Positions 24,885-35,803 of a stretch of DNA of 64,000 nt are shown here, in pieces. The DNA comes from Macrotrachela quadricornifera. Its lineage: Eukaryota; Rotifera; Eurotatoria; Philodinida; Philodinidae. The stretch lies in assembly GCA_022393335.1 (NCBI GenBank), contig JAJEKB010020966.1, positions 152,902 to 216,901 of the forward strand, in the 5' to 3' direction. A program made the position numbers and the translations under genes. Numbering within the stretch: the stretch's first letter is position 1; each line of letters opens with the position of its first letter. The notes beneath the pieces were generated by a model that made no database searches, was not told the DNA's origin, and was given only the letters and a program-made list of their open reading frames with translations.

Positions 24885-26834
24885 ATGCGTATCCTACGAA
24901 ACTCACAAGTTTCTGTTTGGGATATTGATGTTGAAACATCTTCTCCTCAAAGAGAAGATTCAAAGGATAGTATTAATCGAAGGTAAGCTACTCTATTTTT
25001 TATTTATATTAATTTCATTATGATCTAAAATATTTTTTCTTTTCAGACGAAAATCTGCTGCAAAAGGACTAAATAAAAAATGTTCTTGTATTTTGAAAAT
25101 TATTTCTGGAATTATCATAGCTACATTGATTGCTACTGCTATTATTGTTTCAGTTGTTATCACTCAAAAGCAGAAAGAAGATGAGGCCAAAGCATTAATA
25201 AGCAAAACTGAAAGTAAGAATCAATCATTAACTACAGTAATTACTTTACTAAAACATCAAAATAGAAAAAGAAAAACATTTATCTTTAAATAGTAACACA
25301 TAACGTCAGAGCAGATGCATATCAAGGTTCCATAATGATTATCACAGTGTTAAGAATGTCGCGCTTTACAAAGAAAAAGATACTTTTTTTTCAGTATATT
25401 ATTTTTTGTATATGCGATGGTCATTTAAAATTCAGGAAGTGAAAGCATCTCATGTATCTTTTTTTTGTAAACTTTATAGCTACACCATTAACCACTACAA
25501 GCACAACGGCAACTACTATAACTACTACTTCATCAACGAGCGCAACTAGTACAACGACATCAACTACAACCTCAAGCACTTCGGCAAGTAGTACAACAAG
25601 TACTACCACGTCGACTAGTACATCATCAAGCACTACAACAACAAGCACAGTTACTACTTCATCAACTACTACTTCAAGCACTTCATCAAGCAGTTCAACA
25701 AGCATCACTACATCCACTAGTACTTCATCAACCACCACAACTACAACTTCAGNNNNNNNNNNCCACTAGTACTTCATCAACCACCACAACTACAACTTCA
25801 GTCACCACCACATCAACTACCACTTCAAGCACTTCATCAAGTAGTTCATCAACTACTAGTACATCCACAAGCACTTCATCGAGTACAACAACTACTACAT
25901 CAACTACAACTTCAAGCACGTCATCGAGCAGTACAACAAGTACCACTACATCCACAAGTACTTCATCAACCACTACAACTACAACTTCAGTCACCACTTC
26001 ATCAAGCAGTTCATCAACTAGCACTACATCCACAAGTACTTCATCGTATACTACGACTACCAGATCAACGACAACTTCAAGCACGTCATCGAGCAGTACA
26101 ACTAGTATTACTTCAACAAGCACTACGGTTACATCTTCATCATCAACCAGCTCAACTACAACAACAACCAAAACGACTTCATCGACCACTTCATCTACAA
26201 GCACAACATCAAAAACTACTACAACGAGTAAGAGATCAAGCTAAAAAGTACTGATTGAAGAATAAATGCATCTGAGGGGATTGTAAAATTCATCATTTAT
26301 CTTCCTAATATAATACAATGCCATATTTAACATATATATACCGCAAGTGTTGAACGGAGATCATAATTGAGTATTGTTGAAGATGGTATTCTCTACTAAA
26401 CTTCTTCTATGATTGAAAATAATATTATCTAAAATTTTATAATTCTAGCTACTGCACTTTCACTTCCATCACAATGCTCTAGTTATACACTTATTACAGA
26501 TGGAACTCGAAATAGAGCATACACGTCATCATCATATGTTTGTGATAATACTCTTTTTACTACAACTCCAATATGGGTAAGATTTTCAGGTGCTGCAGGA
26601 ACTCAAATAACTACCAGTTATGCTAATCAATATTATTGTGGCACACATGCGCCTGGGTGGTATGCAGGAACAATGCCCGCCGTTGGAATGACAACAACGG
26701 GTAATGTATGTTATTACTGGTCATCAAGCACGTGTTACTGGAGTAATTCGATTTCAGTAACCAATTGTAATGGTTACTATGTATATGGGCTTATTGCACC
26801 ACCAACGTGTACTTTACGTTATTGCACAGTCTGA
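24885..26834 (+). CDS. type II membrane protein with Thr/Ser mucin-like stalk and D8C (uromodulin-type) domain, four exons
   Basis: Exons: 24885-24982, 25047-25213, 25480-26227 and 26449-26834 (TGA), with GT-AG junctions (GTAAGC, GTAAGA, GTAAGA donors) and continuous phase outside the assembly gap. Residues 1-50 form a charged cytoplasmic tail; about 51-72 is a membrane segment (IISGIIIATLIATAIIVSVV). Exon 3 encodes roughly 245 residues of almost only Thr and Ser, a heavily O-glycosylated stalk. Exon 4 encodes a compact Cys-rich head: PSQCSSYTLITDGTRNRAY, VCDNTLF, WVRFSGAAGTQI, YYCGTHAPGWYAGTMP, CYYW, ISVTNCNGYYVYGL, PTCTLRYC. This order matches the D8C domain of uromodulin/GP2-like proteins. 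Ten Ns in exon 3 shift the frame by one, so the true stalk length is unknown. The architecture resembles the NHL gene at 8875-12623, with a different head. Confidence 0.82.
25482..26227 (+). repeat. degenerate ACA/TCA-type trinucleotide tandem repeat coding the Thr/Ser stalk
   Basis: Low-complexity coding repeat of Thr and Ser codons with higher-order units around the block ACTTCATCAACCACCACAAC, present on both sides of the gap. The complementary strand is open as an artificial Val/Glu/Asp-rich frame. Confidence 0.8.
25753..25762. other. assembly gap (10 N) inside a tandem repeat
   Basis: About 39 bases immediately before the Ns (ending in CAACTTCAG) are repeated immediately after them, so the gap sits inside a repeat and its real length is unknown. 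Flanking frames differ by one, which the placeholder length explains. Confidence 0.95.
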
Positions 26835-27999
26835 TTCAGAACCATATGGTCTTGTCTATCATATAGCTAAAAATAATTAAACAAAATTATAAAAACTTCA
26901 TTATTTTTCCTAATTACACTTTTCTATAGATATTTTCTTGTAATTAATTTACACATGTTTTATTTTTCTTTATCAGTGATTAACAATTTTTGAATGTAAA
27001 TAGTACTCATATTAAGAATTTTTATTTAATACTGTATACATATAATTAACTAATAAGTAGTGCTCTACAAGTTGTAGAAAGCCTACGCTACTCTGTCCTG
27101 GCATGGTAGGACAGGATCAGGCATAGATGTCATAATACCATTACGTTCGATAATGGCAGTCAAATGTCAAATTACCCTAAGGTGTAATCAAATGAATTAT
27201 TTCAATTTTGAGGGTGAGAGTATGGAATTGACGACTCATGAATTTATAATTTGGAAGGCAAGAGTGAGGTTGAAACCGAAAAGTGCTATAGAAAGTAACT
27301 ACACAATGAAGACCAGGATAGGAGCACTACCGAGCATTGAGTCTTAGTCTTTCTCGATCGAGTATGAAGTCTAATAGACCCCGGAGCAGTTTATGTAATG
27401 TGGTCACAATTTTTTTCCCGTTTGTGTCATAACTATATGAGAATCTAATTTCGCTTACAAATTAAAACTAGGGTAGATCATTCCCTTGTCCTTTTTTCCT
27501 CAAGACTTCTTGTCTTATCCATTTCGATAGAAACATTTTGAATATATGAGCTATTTCGATTGAAGAATGGAAAAGCTTCAAACTTTTCACTTTTTATTTA
27601 TATCTATATAGAGAGGGTATATTTCAGCTCGTATCAAACATGTGTTCTATAGCTGTTCAACTATCATGATTTACAACGGGTGAAACAATATTTTGCATGT
27701 AAACAGATGTTATTTTAAAAATTTCTTGTAAATGCATACATTTTTTAACTCGTGCATTTCACTAAATAGTAAGAGAATGTGAAACTGACAGTTAAAGAAT
27801 ACAAAGCTTTTTACACTGGCATAGAAATATTAAATCAATTATTGATATTTATAGAAAAACAGATAAAGTTTCATAAGATTGATACAATTATCTCTAAAAA
27901 CGAAGATTTAAGTGTCATGATGAAGGACATTTTTTCACATTGACTTTTAACTCATGTGACTGTTGTATACGTTTATTCATTAGACGAACTACATGTTCA
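26835..27999. other. intergenic stretch with a hairpin
   Basis: No gene. A seven-base-pair hairpin (CTGTCCT-8 nt-AGGACAG) lies at 27093-27114 at the left edge of a locally GC-richer block (27060-27370) that could be an element remnant. Confidence 0.4.
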
Positions 28000-28856
28000 T
28001 CACAATCAACATCTAAAATGAAGATATTACCTAAGTGCATATTATTATGATATTCTTCATAACTCTGTTTGCGAGCACTACCATCACCAATCTATTTATC
28101 GGTAGTAGCAATATCCGATGTTTTACTATCTGCATTCGTACTTGTTGATGCAATTCAAAAAAGCAAGTATTTACTTTTAAGATGGAGCGGATATTTGTCT
28201 GAATGAAGTTCACCATGGTTACGCCAAGAAAACTTTTTATCTATCGACTTTATGAGATGAATATCCGGATTAGCAATAGATACAATATTCTCATCACCAG
28301 GCTGCTTCGAAAGCTAGAGCTTGACAAAATCTCTAGTAATAACAGGTTTTTTTATTAACAGCTCCAAATACTCTATCCGAACATTTTTCAAAGCGATCAC
28401 TTGTTTGTGTAAATATTGAAACGTATCTTTTTAATGCTCTAAATATGTCTCGTGAAGATCATCGTTTTTCCAAGTTTGTCTGAAACGTGATGTAAGATCT
28501 TCAGAATATCCAGAAGGTTCTCTCCACAAGTTTTCAAAATGCTTGAATAATTGCTACACCTTATTTTGTGCTTCAATAACTGCTTCTTTGGTTAAAACAA
28601 TCGATTTTCTTTCTCAATTATCAATTTTTTCGAGCAATTTTTGATGTTACACCATAAAAAATATCAGAATGCCTTTTCCATACATGAAGTTTTGAAGACT
28701 AAATTTTAATGATTCTCGATGGCGAACGTTGTCATCCGAACGGAAAACATGAGAACAACCACAACATCGGACAATACCAATTACTTTGTTACATGTGAAA
28801 CAGTTCTGATACAGAATTTCTGAGAAACCATAACGGTACTTTATAAGATAGGACAT
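28000..28856 (-). pseudogene. B-box zinc-finger-like protein pseudogene
   Basis: The minus strand from 28856 starts with an ATG and a B-box-like metal site: NCFTCNKVIGIVRCCGCSHV followed by a HRESL-like segment in place of the usual C..H...H tail. Beyond 28647 the same reading frame continues through several stops with coiled-coil-like sequence (EAVIEAQNKV, LTSRFRQTWKNDDLHETYL, FQYLHKQVIALKN) and then IVSIANPDIHLIKSIDKKFS. B-box plus coiled-coil proteins are numerous in bdelloids (recalled knowledge). The in-frame stops and missing zinc ligands make this a pseudogene. The family assignment rests on the first 50 codons only. Confidence 0.5.
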
Positions 28857-30377
28857 TTCAAAAAAAAGAAAATATATTCAAAATATTTTGACCAAAGTTT
28901 CAATACTTTTAGTTTAATTATATTTTAAGAGAGCCCTATCCAATCAAAGTATATTACCAAGATATAATTCGATAACAAATGTGCCATAAAAAAAGGATAA
29001 GATAAGTATATATAGCCTATTGTTTAGTCTAAGCACCTTTTCTTTTGATAGTATATAAACATCATATATTTCAAACAGACATTCTATACGTCTTCTCATG
29101 TCAGCAGTCAATTTAGCAATCAAGTCTGTCTAGAAATTTTGCAAATTGGATAGTGATAAAGTGCCGATAGTGCAATTTTTAAACAAAACTTATTTTTGGT
29201 CTTTTTTCGACATCATTTAATACATGCGACACGATCACATCGATCGGTGTATTATTTATAAGAAGAAAATTGATAAACCCTACGTTGAGATATGCTAACT
29301 ACTTTGATTAATTAAATGTGGCATTGTACAATTCTCGGAAAGATATCTCAAGAACATGTAAATTTTCATCGATTTTAGATAAAACTAAACCTCTTATTAG
29401 TGGAAATTATTAGATACCACATTATTATTTTCACATTGCGTGATTCGTCTTTTAGTTCGTGTTAAAACTACTTAGAGTATCTTCACGCAGCATTTGTCGA
29501 TTTTTCTATTATATATAAAAACGTTGAAAAAATCCTCTATAATTCACAAAAGAAATTATTCCATAGCAATAAAATAAAGTGGAGATATCTAACTATTTTT
29601 TGACTGAGATCCATCGATGGGTCTCTTTGTGTCGAATGTATTAAATTATTCGATGGGCTCTACTTATATCATATTACTCTGAATATCAAATCATACAATG
29701 ACTAATAATATCATCAAGTAACAGATGGAACAATGGGTTTACCACTAACATCGACAGTCGAAACATTAATGATATTTTACTTGCCGTCAGCTGGACATAC
29801 GAGCAGTTATAACAAAAGATAAAAGGAAGGGAATACTATTTATCCATGCATTCAACTAAGATTCAAATTAGCAATTTAATAAATGATTTTTCATCTCCAC
29901 GTAGAAAATATTAATAGTAAATTACAATCCAGTATATTCCACAAACCATCATAGATACTATTTGATAGTACTCATCTAAGATATATGAAACAAAATATCT
30001 CTCTCGCAAACTTGTAATCAATATGGACCATGCTTTTCTGTTCATGTTCATTAAAAACCAACAGTATTCATATGTAATTCGATCACAAAACAATACGTCA
30101 TTTTATTTTCATTCTTTTTTCCTTTCAAATCTAAATGAAAATGAGTTCATTTGAATTATGATGAAGCAGTATAGTATTTTGGAAGGTTCTGTATGTGTGC
30201 AGGTTCTAGTCGTCTCTACGTATGTTATACCTTCGTTCATTACTCTATGAGTCTGATGTGGCTCGCTTTGTGTTATCCATGGCAAACTAAGAAAATTCCA
30301 CCTGATCATGCAGGTGCATATCTAAAAGAGATGCGAGAAAAAAGTCAGTAGCAATGTAAATGAATTTATTGAAGAAA
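28857..30377. other. gene-free stretch 3' of the ART-TPR gene
   Basis: No coding region recognised. An AATAAA polyadenylation signal for the upstream minus-strand gene lies at 30370-30365. Confidence 0.5.
30365..30370 (-). terminator. polyadenylation signal AATAAA
   Basis: AATAAA on the minus strand eight bases after the TAA stop of the ART-TPR gene; the position is very close but usual for compact genomes. Confidence 0.5.
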
Positions 30378-32633
30378 TTAAACGAAAAAATGTAACAGTT
30401 TCTTTTTTACTTCATAGACACTATCTTTAACCAATTTAATGTTCGGATGCGTCGATGGAAGAGATTTTTGAAAGATATCAAGTGCTTTTTCTAAGAATTT
30501 AAGTGCTTTGGAATAGTCACCCATTTTACTATACAGTTGTCCAATATTATTGTAAGACATAGCCAAGTCGGGATGATTCTCAGGAAGAGATATTTCACAT
30601 ATTTTTAGTGCTTTTGTGTGAGATTCAAGTGCTTTAGAATTGTCATTCATCTTGTCATAAACTGCCCCGATGTTGTTGTAGGAAGTAGCCAATGAAGGAT
30701 GATTTTCAGGAAGAGTTTTTTTGCAAATATCAAGTGCTTTGTTGTAATGTTCAAGTGCTTTCGAGTTGTTATTCATGTTACTATATACTAGGCCAGTGTT
30801 GTTGTAAGACAAAGCGAAGTCAGGATGATTTTCAGGAAGGGATAATTCTCGTATTTTTAGTGCTTTGTTATAACATTCAAGTGCTTTTGGGTAGTCCTCC
30901 ATGTTTTTATATATTACCCCAATGTTGTTGTATACAATAGCCAAATCAGGATGATTTGCAGGGAGACTTTGCTTTGTTATTTCAAGATCTTTCTGATAAT
31001 ATTCAAGTGCTTTTGAGTAGTCACCCATTTTTTTAAATATTCCACCAATGTTATTGTAACAAGTAGCCAATGAAGGATGATTTTTAGGAAGAGTTTGTTT
31101 CGTTATTTCAAGATCTTTCTGGTAATATGCAAGTGCTTTTGAGTAGTCACCCATATTTTGATATACTCCACCGATATTGTTGTAGCACGTAGCCAATGAA
31201 GGATGATTTGCGGGAAGAATTTTCTGTTTGATTTCCAAAGACTTTTCATAAAAGGAAACTGCTTCTTCATATCGTCCTTGATCATCTTTCAGATATCCAA
31301 GTTGATTATAGAAATTCGCTTTATCATCATCTTTGGATGCCTGTTCTAGCAATGCAGTATACAATTCTTCGGCCTTGTCCAAGTGACCTGTTTTAGCCAG
31401 CAAGTAACCCAATCGTGCCCACTCAACCCCATCCCCAGTTTCTTCTCGTATACGATTAGTTAATCGACGGAGTTGTTGATCATCATCTGGCGTAAGTTTC
31501 AATTCAACTTGATAGAGTGGATGCTTACTATCGATTTTTCGAATTTCGCAGATTCTAAAAACTGTATGCATGGAGAAGAGAATCTCCGCTTCTGTGTGGA
31601 AATAACTCATTTGCTGGATGGAAGCAAAGGAACTCAATGAGATGTTAGGATCAATTGTCATTTGAAAAAAGATACCGACCATACCTTGATCTGTTGAGGC
31701 TCGACCGGCGAAATCGAAGGAGACATCCCGCATCGTACTCGTGGATAAAAAATTATTGAAAGATATAAGCCCACCCTTGTTTTTTGAGAGTTTGTTAAAG
31801 TGATCTGGTGATAGTCCTTGACCTCGATAAACTATAAATGATTTTCCATAGTATTGATTGACCTGTTTTTTATGTAGTCCTTCAATTTGGCGGTGTAGAT
31901 CACATAGGAAGAAGCCCATGCGAATGATAATGTCACCATCAAGGGTTCTTAATGCTTTATTAAGCATTTTGTAATTAAAGCATTCGCGTGTATACCACCA
32001 AATTGCGTTTGATGCTTTATAAGTACTAGCAAATTCATTGATAATTTGAAGTTCTACGTCGTTATCGTGGTATATTTCTCGGCAAAATTTGGCCAAATCT
32101 TGGATTTCTTGTTGACCATGTTCTATATCAAGAAGTATTTCTTTGAATATTTGTGAGTACATGAAGCTGGGTTCTAGCTGATTTATGTTTTGGCCAGAAC
32201 CTGTTTCATGTTCGCTAATAATGCTGATGGGCGTGTTATTTTGATTGTACTGTTTGAACGCTAGTTGTAGTTTTTCACAAATTGGCTCAATGCGTGTATG
32301 TATACCTTTAATTTTTGCCCAATTTTTAGCCCAAGCTTCATGCCGTGTTTCATCGCCACAAAAGATATAAATGACATTTACTTTGCCCATATCGTGAATA
32401 TCTGGCACTAAATGTTGTCCAACTATTCCCGACGATATAACAAAGGCTGTCTCCTGATTTTGCTGAAGATACTGTATACATTCTTGAGCTGTGGTGCAAC
32501 AATTCACTTCATTCACAATACTATTCAATGCTTTCAGTGTATTTTGACAATCAGCATTTTTCGGATCAATATTTTTGTCAGCCCATACGACCAAATAACT
32601 TTCTGCCATTCGTCTTCTTCCTGATAGACTCAT
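30378..32633 (-). CDS. ADP-ribosyltransferase-TPR protein
   Basis: Intronless, 751 residues from an ATG at 32633. Residues about 12-135 form an N-terminal alpha/beta domain (YLVVWADKNIDPKNADCQ, then FVISSGIVGQHLVPDIHDM) seen at the start of many bdelloid proteins. Residues about 165-380 are an arginine-type ADP-ribosyltransferase fold: FIVYRGQ with Arg270, FLSTSTMRD with Ser-Thr-Ser at 297-299, and YFHTEAEILF with the Glu348-x-Glu350 pair. These are the R-S-E residues of active enzymes. Residues about 400-735 contain tetratricopeptide repeats of kinesin-light-chain type, seven near-identical 42-residue units with the signature ATxYNNIGxxYxxMxDYSKAL. The enzyme would transfer ADP-ribose from NAD+ to Arg (or another residue) of a partner held by the TPR array. 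The 126-bp DNA periodicity across 30480-31300 shows recent repeat expansion. The substrate is unknown. Confidence 0.88.
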   Translation of the reverse strand: MSLSGRRRMAESYLVVWADKNIDPKNADCQNTLKALNSIVNEVNCCTTAQECIQYLQQNQETAFVISSGIVGQHLVPDIHDMGKVNVIYIFCGDETRHEAWAKNWAKIKGIHTRIEPICEKLQLAFKQYNQNNTPISIISEHETGSGQNINQLEPSFMYSQIFKEILLDIEHGQQEIQDLAKFCREIYHDNDVELQIINEFASTYKASNAIWWYTRECFNYKMLNKALRTLDGDIIIRMGFFLCDLHRQIEGLHKKQVNQYYGKSFIVYRGQGLSPDHFNKLSKNKGGLISFNNFLSTSTMRDVSFDFAGRASTDQGMVGIFFQMTIDPNISLSSFASIQQMSYFHTEAEILFSMHTVFRICEIRKIDSKHPLYQVELKLTPDDDQQLRRLTNRIREETGDGVEWARLGYLLAKTGHLDKAEELYTALLEQASKDDDKANFYNQLGYLKDDQGRYEEAVSFYEKSLEIKQKILPANHPSLATCYNNIGGVYQNMGDYSKALAYYQKDLEITKQTLPKNHPSLATCYNNIGGIFKKMGDYSKALEYYQKDLEITKQSLPANHPDLAIVYNNIGVIYKNMEDYPKALECYNKALKIRELSLPENHPDFALSYNNTGLVYSNMNNNSKALEHYNKALDICKKTLPENHPSLATSYNNIGAVYDKMNDNSKALESHTKALKICEISLPENHPDLAMSYNNIGQLYSKMGDYSKALKFLEKALDIFQKSLPSTHPNIKLVKDSVYEVKKKLLHFFV

Positions 32634-32972
32634 ATTGGGTGATTTACTTGTGGTTTTAACCGAATATGCAATGTAATGAATAGTAAAGTGCTGTTGTGAA
32701 GAAACTGTCTTGTCTTATTTATAGATTCGATGTCAACATTTTTTTCGGTATTACTTAACAACAAACAAAAAAGAAAAAAATTCAGAAACATTACTTTTTT
32801 TTCTATTATTTGACGCTTTAACTTTCGTTTGATTTTTACATAAAGAACAATCAATTCAATGCCGAAGCATTGGTAAACAAGTTTTGCTTTTTGTTGAATC
32901 TCTCTGATATAAAAAGAAAAAATCCATTACAAGCAAATAGATTGTGTTGGGAGCGAGAGTGATTTTATTGGT

Positions 32973-33007
32973 GTTTCTATGAAAATAATTTTTATTTTCA
33001 TAGAAAC
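32973..33007. repeat. perfect palindrome, 16-bp arms, 3-base loop
   Basis: GTTTCTATGAAAATAA-TTT-TTATTTTCATAGAAAC. It lies about 340 bp upstream of the ART-TPR start codon. It could be a foldback remnant or a regulatory site. Confidence 0.8.
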
Positions 33008-33602
33008 GTATATTGTTCGCTTTCAGACATATAATGGTTTATAGTGTTTTTTTACGCAAACGTTTGAAAGAATCTCTTGTCTGAAATATTCTTTTAGTCG
33101 AAAAAGTGTCTATGGAGTTACTAACAGAAGAAGACTATATTCATGGGGGAAAATCAGATTTGGTACTTCTGCGATTCTTTTTCGAATGTATGTATGGCAC
33201 CTCTAAATCATTACTAGCTCTGTGGCATCTTTCGCTCAGAAGAGCTTGAGCTGATTACCGCCCAGGAAGATAAGATCTCTAAGAAAACGTGTTATACAGA
33301 TGTGAACACGTTTAAACTTGTAAATTTTCTAGATTTACATGTTTTTACTAGTCTTTGATTCTGTGATTTTTTCTAATTCCATCTGAATTTCAGATAAAAA
33401 AAGATGCAAACTTTCCGTGAATGAATGGGTATAGAGGTTCTTAAAAAAAACAATTTCACTGTCTAGAATGATGCAACAATATCAGCTTCGTTCAGAACCT
33501 AGATCCCTTCTATATTGACCCTGATTAAGTATCATCCTATGTCTGAGCGCTGAAACAAATTCAGCATATCCACACTAATACTCAAACTCCTATTCTCATT
33601 TC

Positions 33603-33636
33603 CACTCTCACTCTCACTCTCACTCTCATTCTCATT
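33603..33636. repeat. CTCACT microsatellite
   Basis: About five copies of a six-base CACTCT/CATTCT unit. Confidence 0.8.
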
Positions 33637-34544
33637 CAATGTATGGCAATAAGGTCTTCAAGCTTGATAGATTGCTTCAACTTCGAGAAGTAAAGGTTTG
33701 TTGTAACATCTCGTGGTCGTTAGAAAAGAGTCAACAGTTTCATTGCTCGTAATATATAGAGAGTGCGGCAGAGTAATTGGTTCCTATAATACATTGTTAG
33801 TACGATTAATGATAACAATTTATAAATATTTGCATTTTCGTAGCATGAAAAATGACGCTGGTTAGGCACATGTTATCCGATATTTGCAACACTTTGGTAG
33901 TCATGCAAAGTAACCATCAAAACTCATTTTCCATGTTCTATCAAGTTCTCTAATCTGTTCGCAAACAGCCCACATTGAAAAAAGACCCGAACAGGGCAGT
34001 GATTGATTAGCGGGACATATATAAGTTTTTCCTCAAGAGTTTCTTCGCATCTATCTTGCACACTTTTTCGCTCTGCTCCATGATCATTGGTAAACAATTC
34101 GAGCCGTATATATATTCTAAAGTTGCTACAAATATCTCGTTCAAAGTTTTTCAGATCAAAGCTCAACTTTTGGATGGATGCTTCTACGTTGCCCGTCATT
34201 CAGTTCCTCCGAGAAAAAATTTCAATGAAAACCGCGACAACTCGCGGTTTATATAAACTTAATAAAAACTCTAACTATTGTGGTTTCTTCGAACTGTGAT
34301 TATTAACAGTTAGGGGTGTCGTAATCGAGGGTTGTCGGAGATATGACACTCCCTCAATATTGGGTTGGTAAGACATTTTTTGCGTTTTTTTTGAAAATTC
34401 TCTTTTTATTTTTTAATTTCAAGAATCCAACTAGCTTTCAACAATGTATAGTCCATCACTATCTATGACTAGTAGTCAACGCTTCGGTAGAGAAAGAATT
34501 CCGCGTTCATAGAAGTCTTAGGACTTTTGACCAAAGAAGTCTGA

Positions 34545-35803
34545 CGAGGGAACTATCCCAAGTGTTAATCACGGATTGAAACGGGAACTATACCATTCGA
34601 TAGAGCTCGACGAGCTGATCACGGTGGTTATAATCGTTTTTTCCCCATAGGCCTTTTTTATATAATTTCTCTGATCATATTTCTCTAAGGAAATGTAATA
34701 TATGGCCGTCCAATCGATCATTTCGTATAAACATATCGCCTTTGAACTCTTCGCAGTGTTCAAACTTGATGTTTTACTTCTTTCCTATACGTTAAACATT
34801 GGTATTTATGTTATATGAACGTTAAGAACAGTATAGATGATAGTGCTGATTCCTCTTTGTTCATAGGTTATTCTACAGGGTGTCCCAAAAGTTACTCGGC
34901 AGTCTTTGATTAGTAATAGCTTTTGATAGAAAAGGGCTAGAGAATTGTGGTTTTTACCATTCGAATGGACGCGTTTAGCTCCATATTTTTACGTATTATT
35001 TAGTAACGTGGATTGATCGCATAATAATCAGTCGATAATCTTCAAAAAACGAATGATAGTGTTCTAATTGTAGAATATATAGAAAACTATTATTCAAAAA
35101 TTAACGTTTCACATTCATGAAGAGGAATGCATTGAGATAGGAGGCGACCACAGAATAGAAAGAGAAAAAGCACGCAGAACACAATACGTGCTGAAAGAAT
35201 ATACGAACAACAATATCTAGCGATTGTTAATCCACTAGAGGTGCACAGTCGATAGCTACTGTTAAAAGTTAGCAAAATTTCATTTGAAGGAAGGGAGATT
35301 ATTTTGAAGATTATCGACTGATTATTATGCGATCAATCCACGTTACTAAATAATACGTAAAAATATGGAGCTAAACGCGTCCATTCGAATGGTAAAAACC
35401 ACAATTCTCTAGCCCTTTTCTATCAAAAGCTATTACTAATCAAAGACTGCCGAGTAACTTTTGGGACACCCTGTAGAATAACCTATGAACAAAGAGGAAT
35501 CAGCACTATCATCTATACTGTTCTTAACGTTCATATGACATAAATACCAATGTTTAACGTATAGGAAAGAAGTAAAACATCAAGTTTGAACACTGCGAAG
35601 AGTTCAAAGGCGATATGTTTATACGAAATGATCGATTGGACGGCCATATATTACATTTCCTTAGAGAAATATGATCAGAGAAATTATATAAAAAAGGCCT
35701 ATGGGGAAAAACGATTATAACCACCGTGATCAGCTCGTCGAGCTCTATCGAATGGTATAGTTCCCGTTTCAATCCGTGATTAACACTTGGGATAGTTCCC
35801 TCG
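34545..35803. mobile_element. 1259-bp foldback element with about 503-bp inverted arms
   Basis: The sequence 34545-35047 is repeated as an almost perfect reverse complement at 35302-35803, with a 254-bp single-copy centre. The ends read CGAGGGAACTATCCCAAGTG inward from both sides. Three-base direct repeats (TGA on the + strand, 34542-34544 and 35804-35806) flank it; removing the element plus one TGA restores the mariner reading frame at DLS-DFFGQKS, which shows that it is an insertion and not a rearrangement. No transposase inside. Three-base target duplications occur in PIF/Harbinger and CACTA groups, but the termini do not match either clearly, so the superfamily is open. Arms differ by very few changes, so the insertion is young relative to its host. 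Confidence 0.85.
34876..35473. repeat. internal inverted pair with TA flanks inside the foldback
   Basis: CAGGGTGTCCCAAAAGTTAC starts at 34876 and its reverse complement ends at 35473, each flanked outward by TA. These look like termini of a Tc1/mariner-like non-autonomous element (598 bp), yet they lie symmetrically within the longer arms. Confidence 0.6.

Larger units (their letters stand above)
32634..34359. other. intergenic stretch 5' of the ART-TPR gene
   Basis: No firm gene. It holds a perfect palindrome (32973-33007), a CTCACT microsatellite (33603-33636), a short hairpin pair AGGGGTGTC/GACACTCCC (34312-34353), and one open frame on the minus strand (34199-33924, 91 codons) preceded by TTTATATAAACCGCGAG at about 34256; the last has no recognisable domain and was not called. 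Confidence 0.4.

Noticed and set aside
25421..26204. Long Val/Glu/Asp-rich frames on the minus strand
   Set aside because: They are the complement of the Thr/Ser stalk repeat of the D8C-domain gene; composition is dictated by the repeat.
33924..34199. 91-codon frame on the minus strand behind a TATATAAA-like box
   Set aside because: Interesting start context, but no family resemblance and no splice or homology support.
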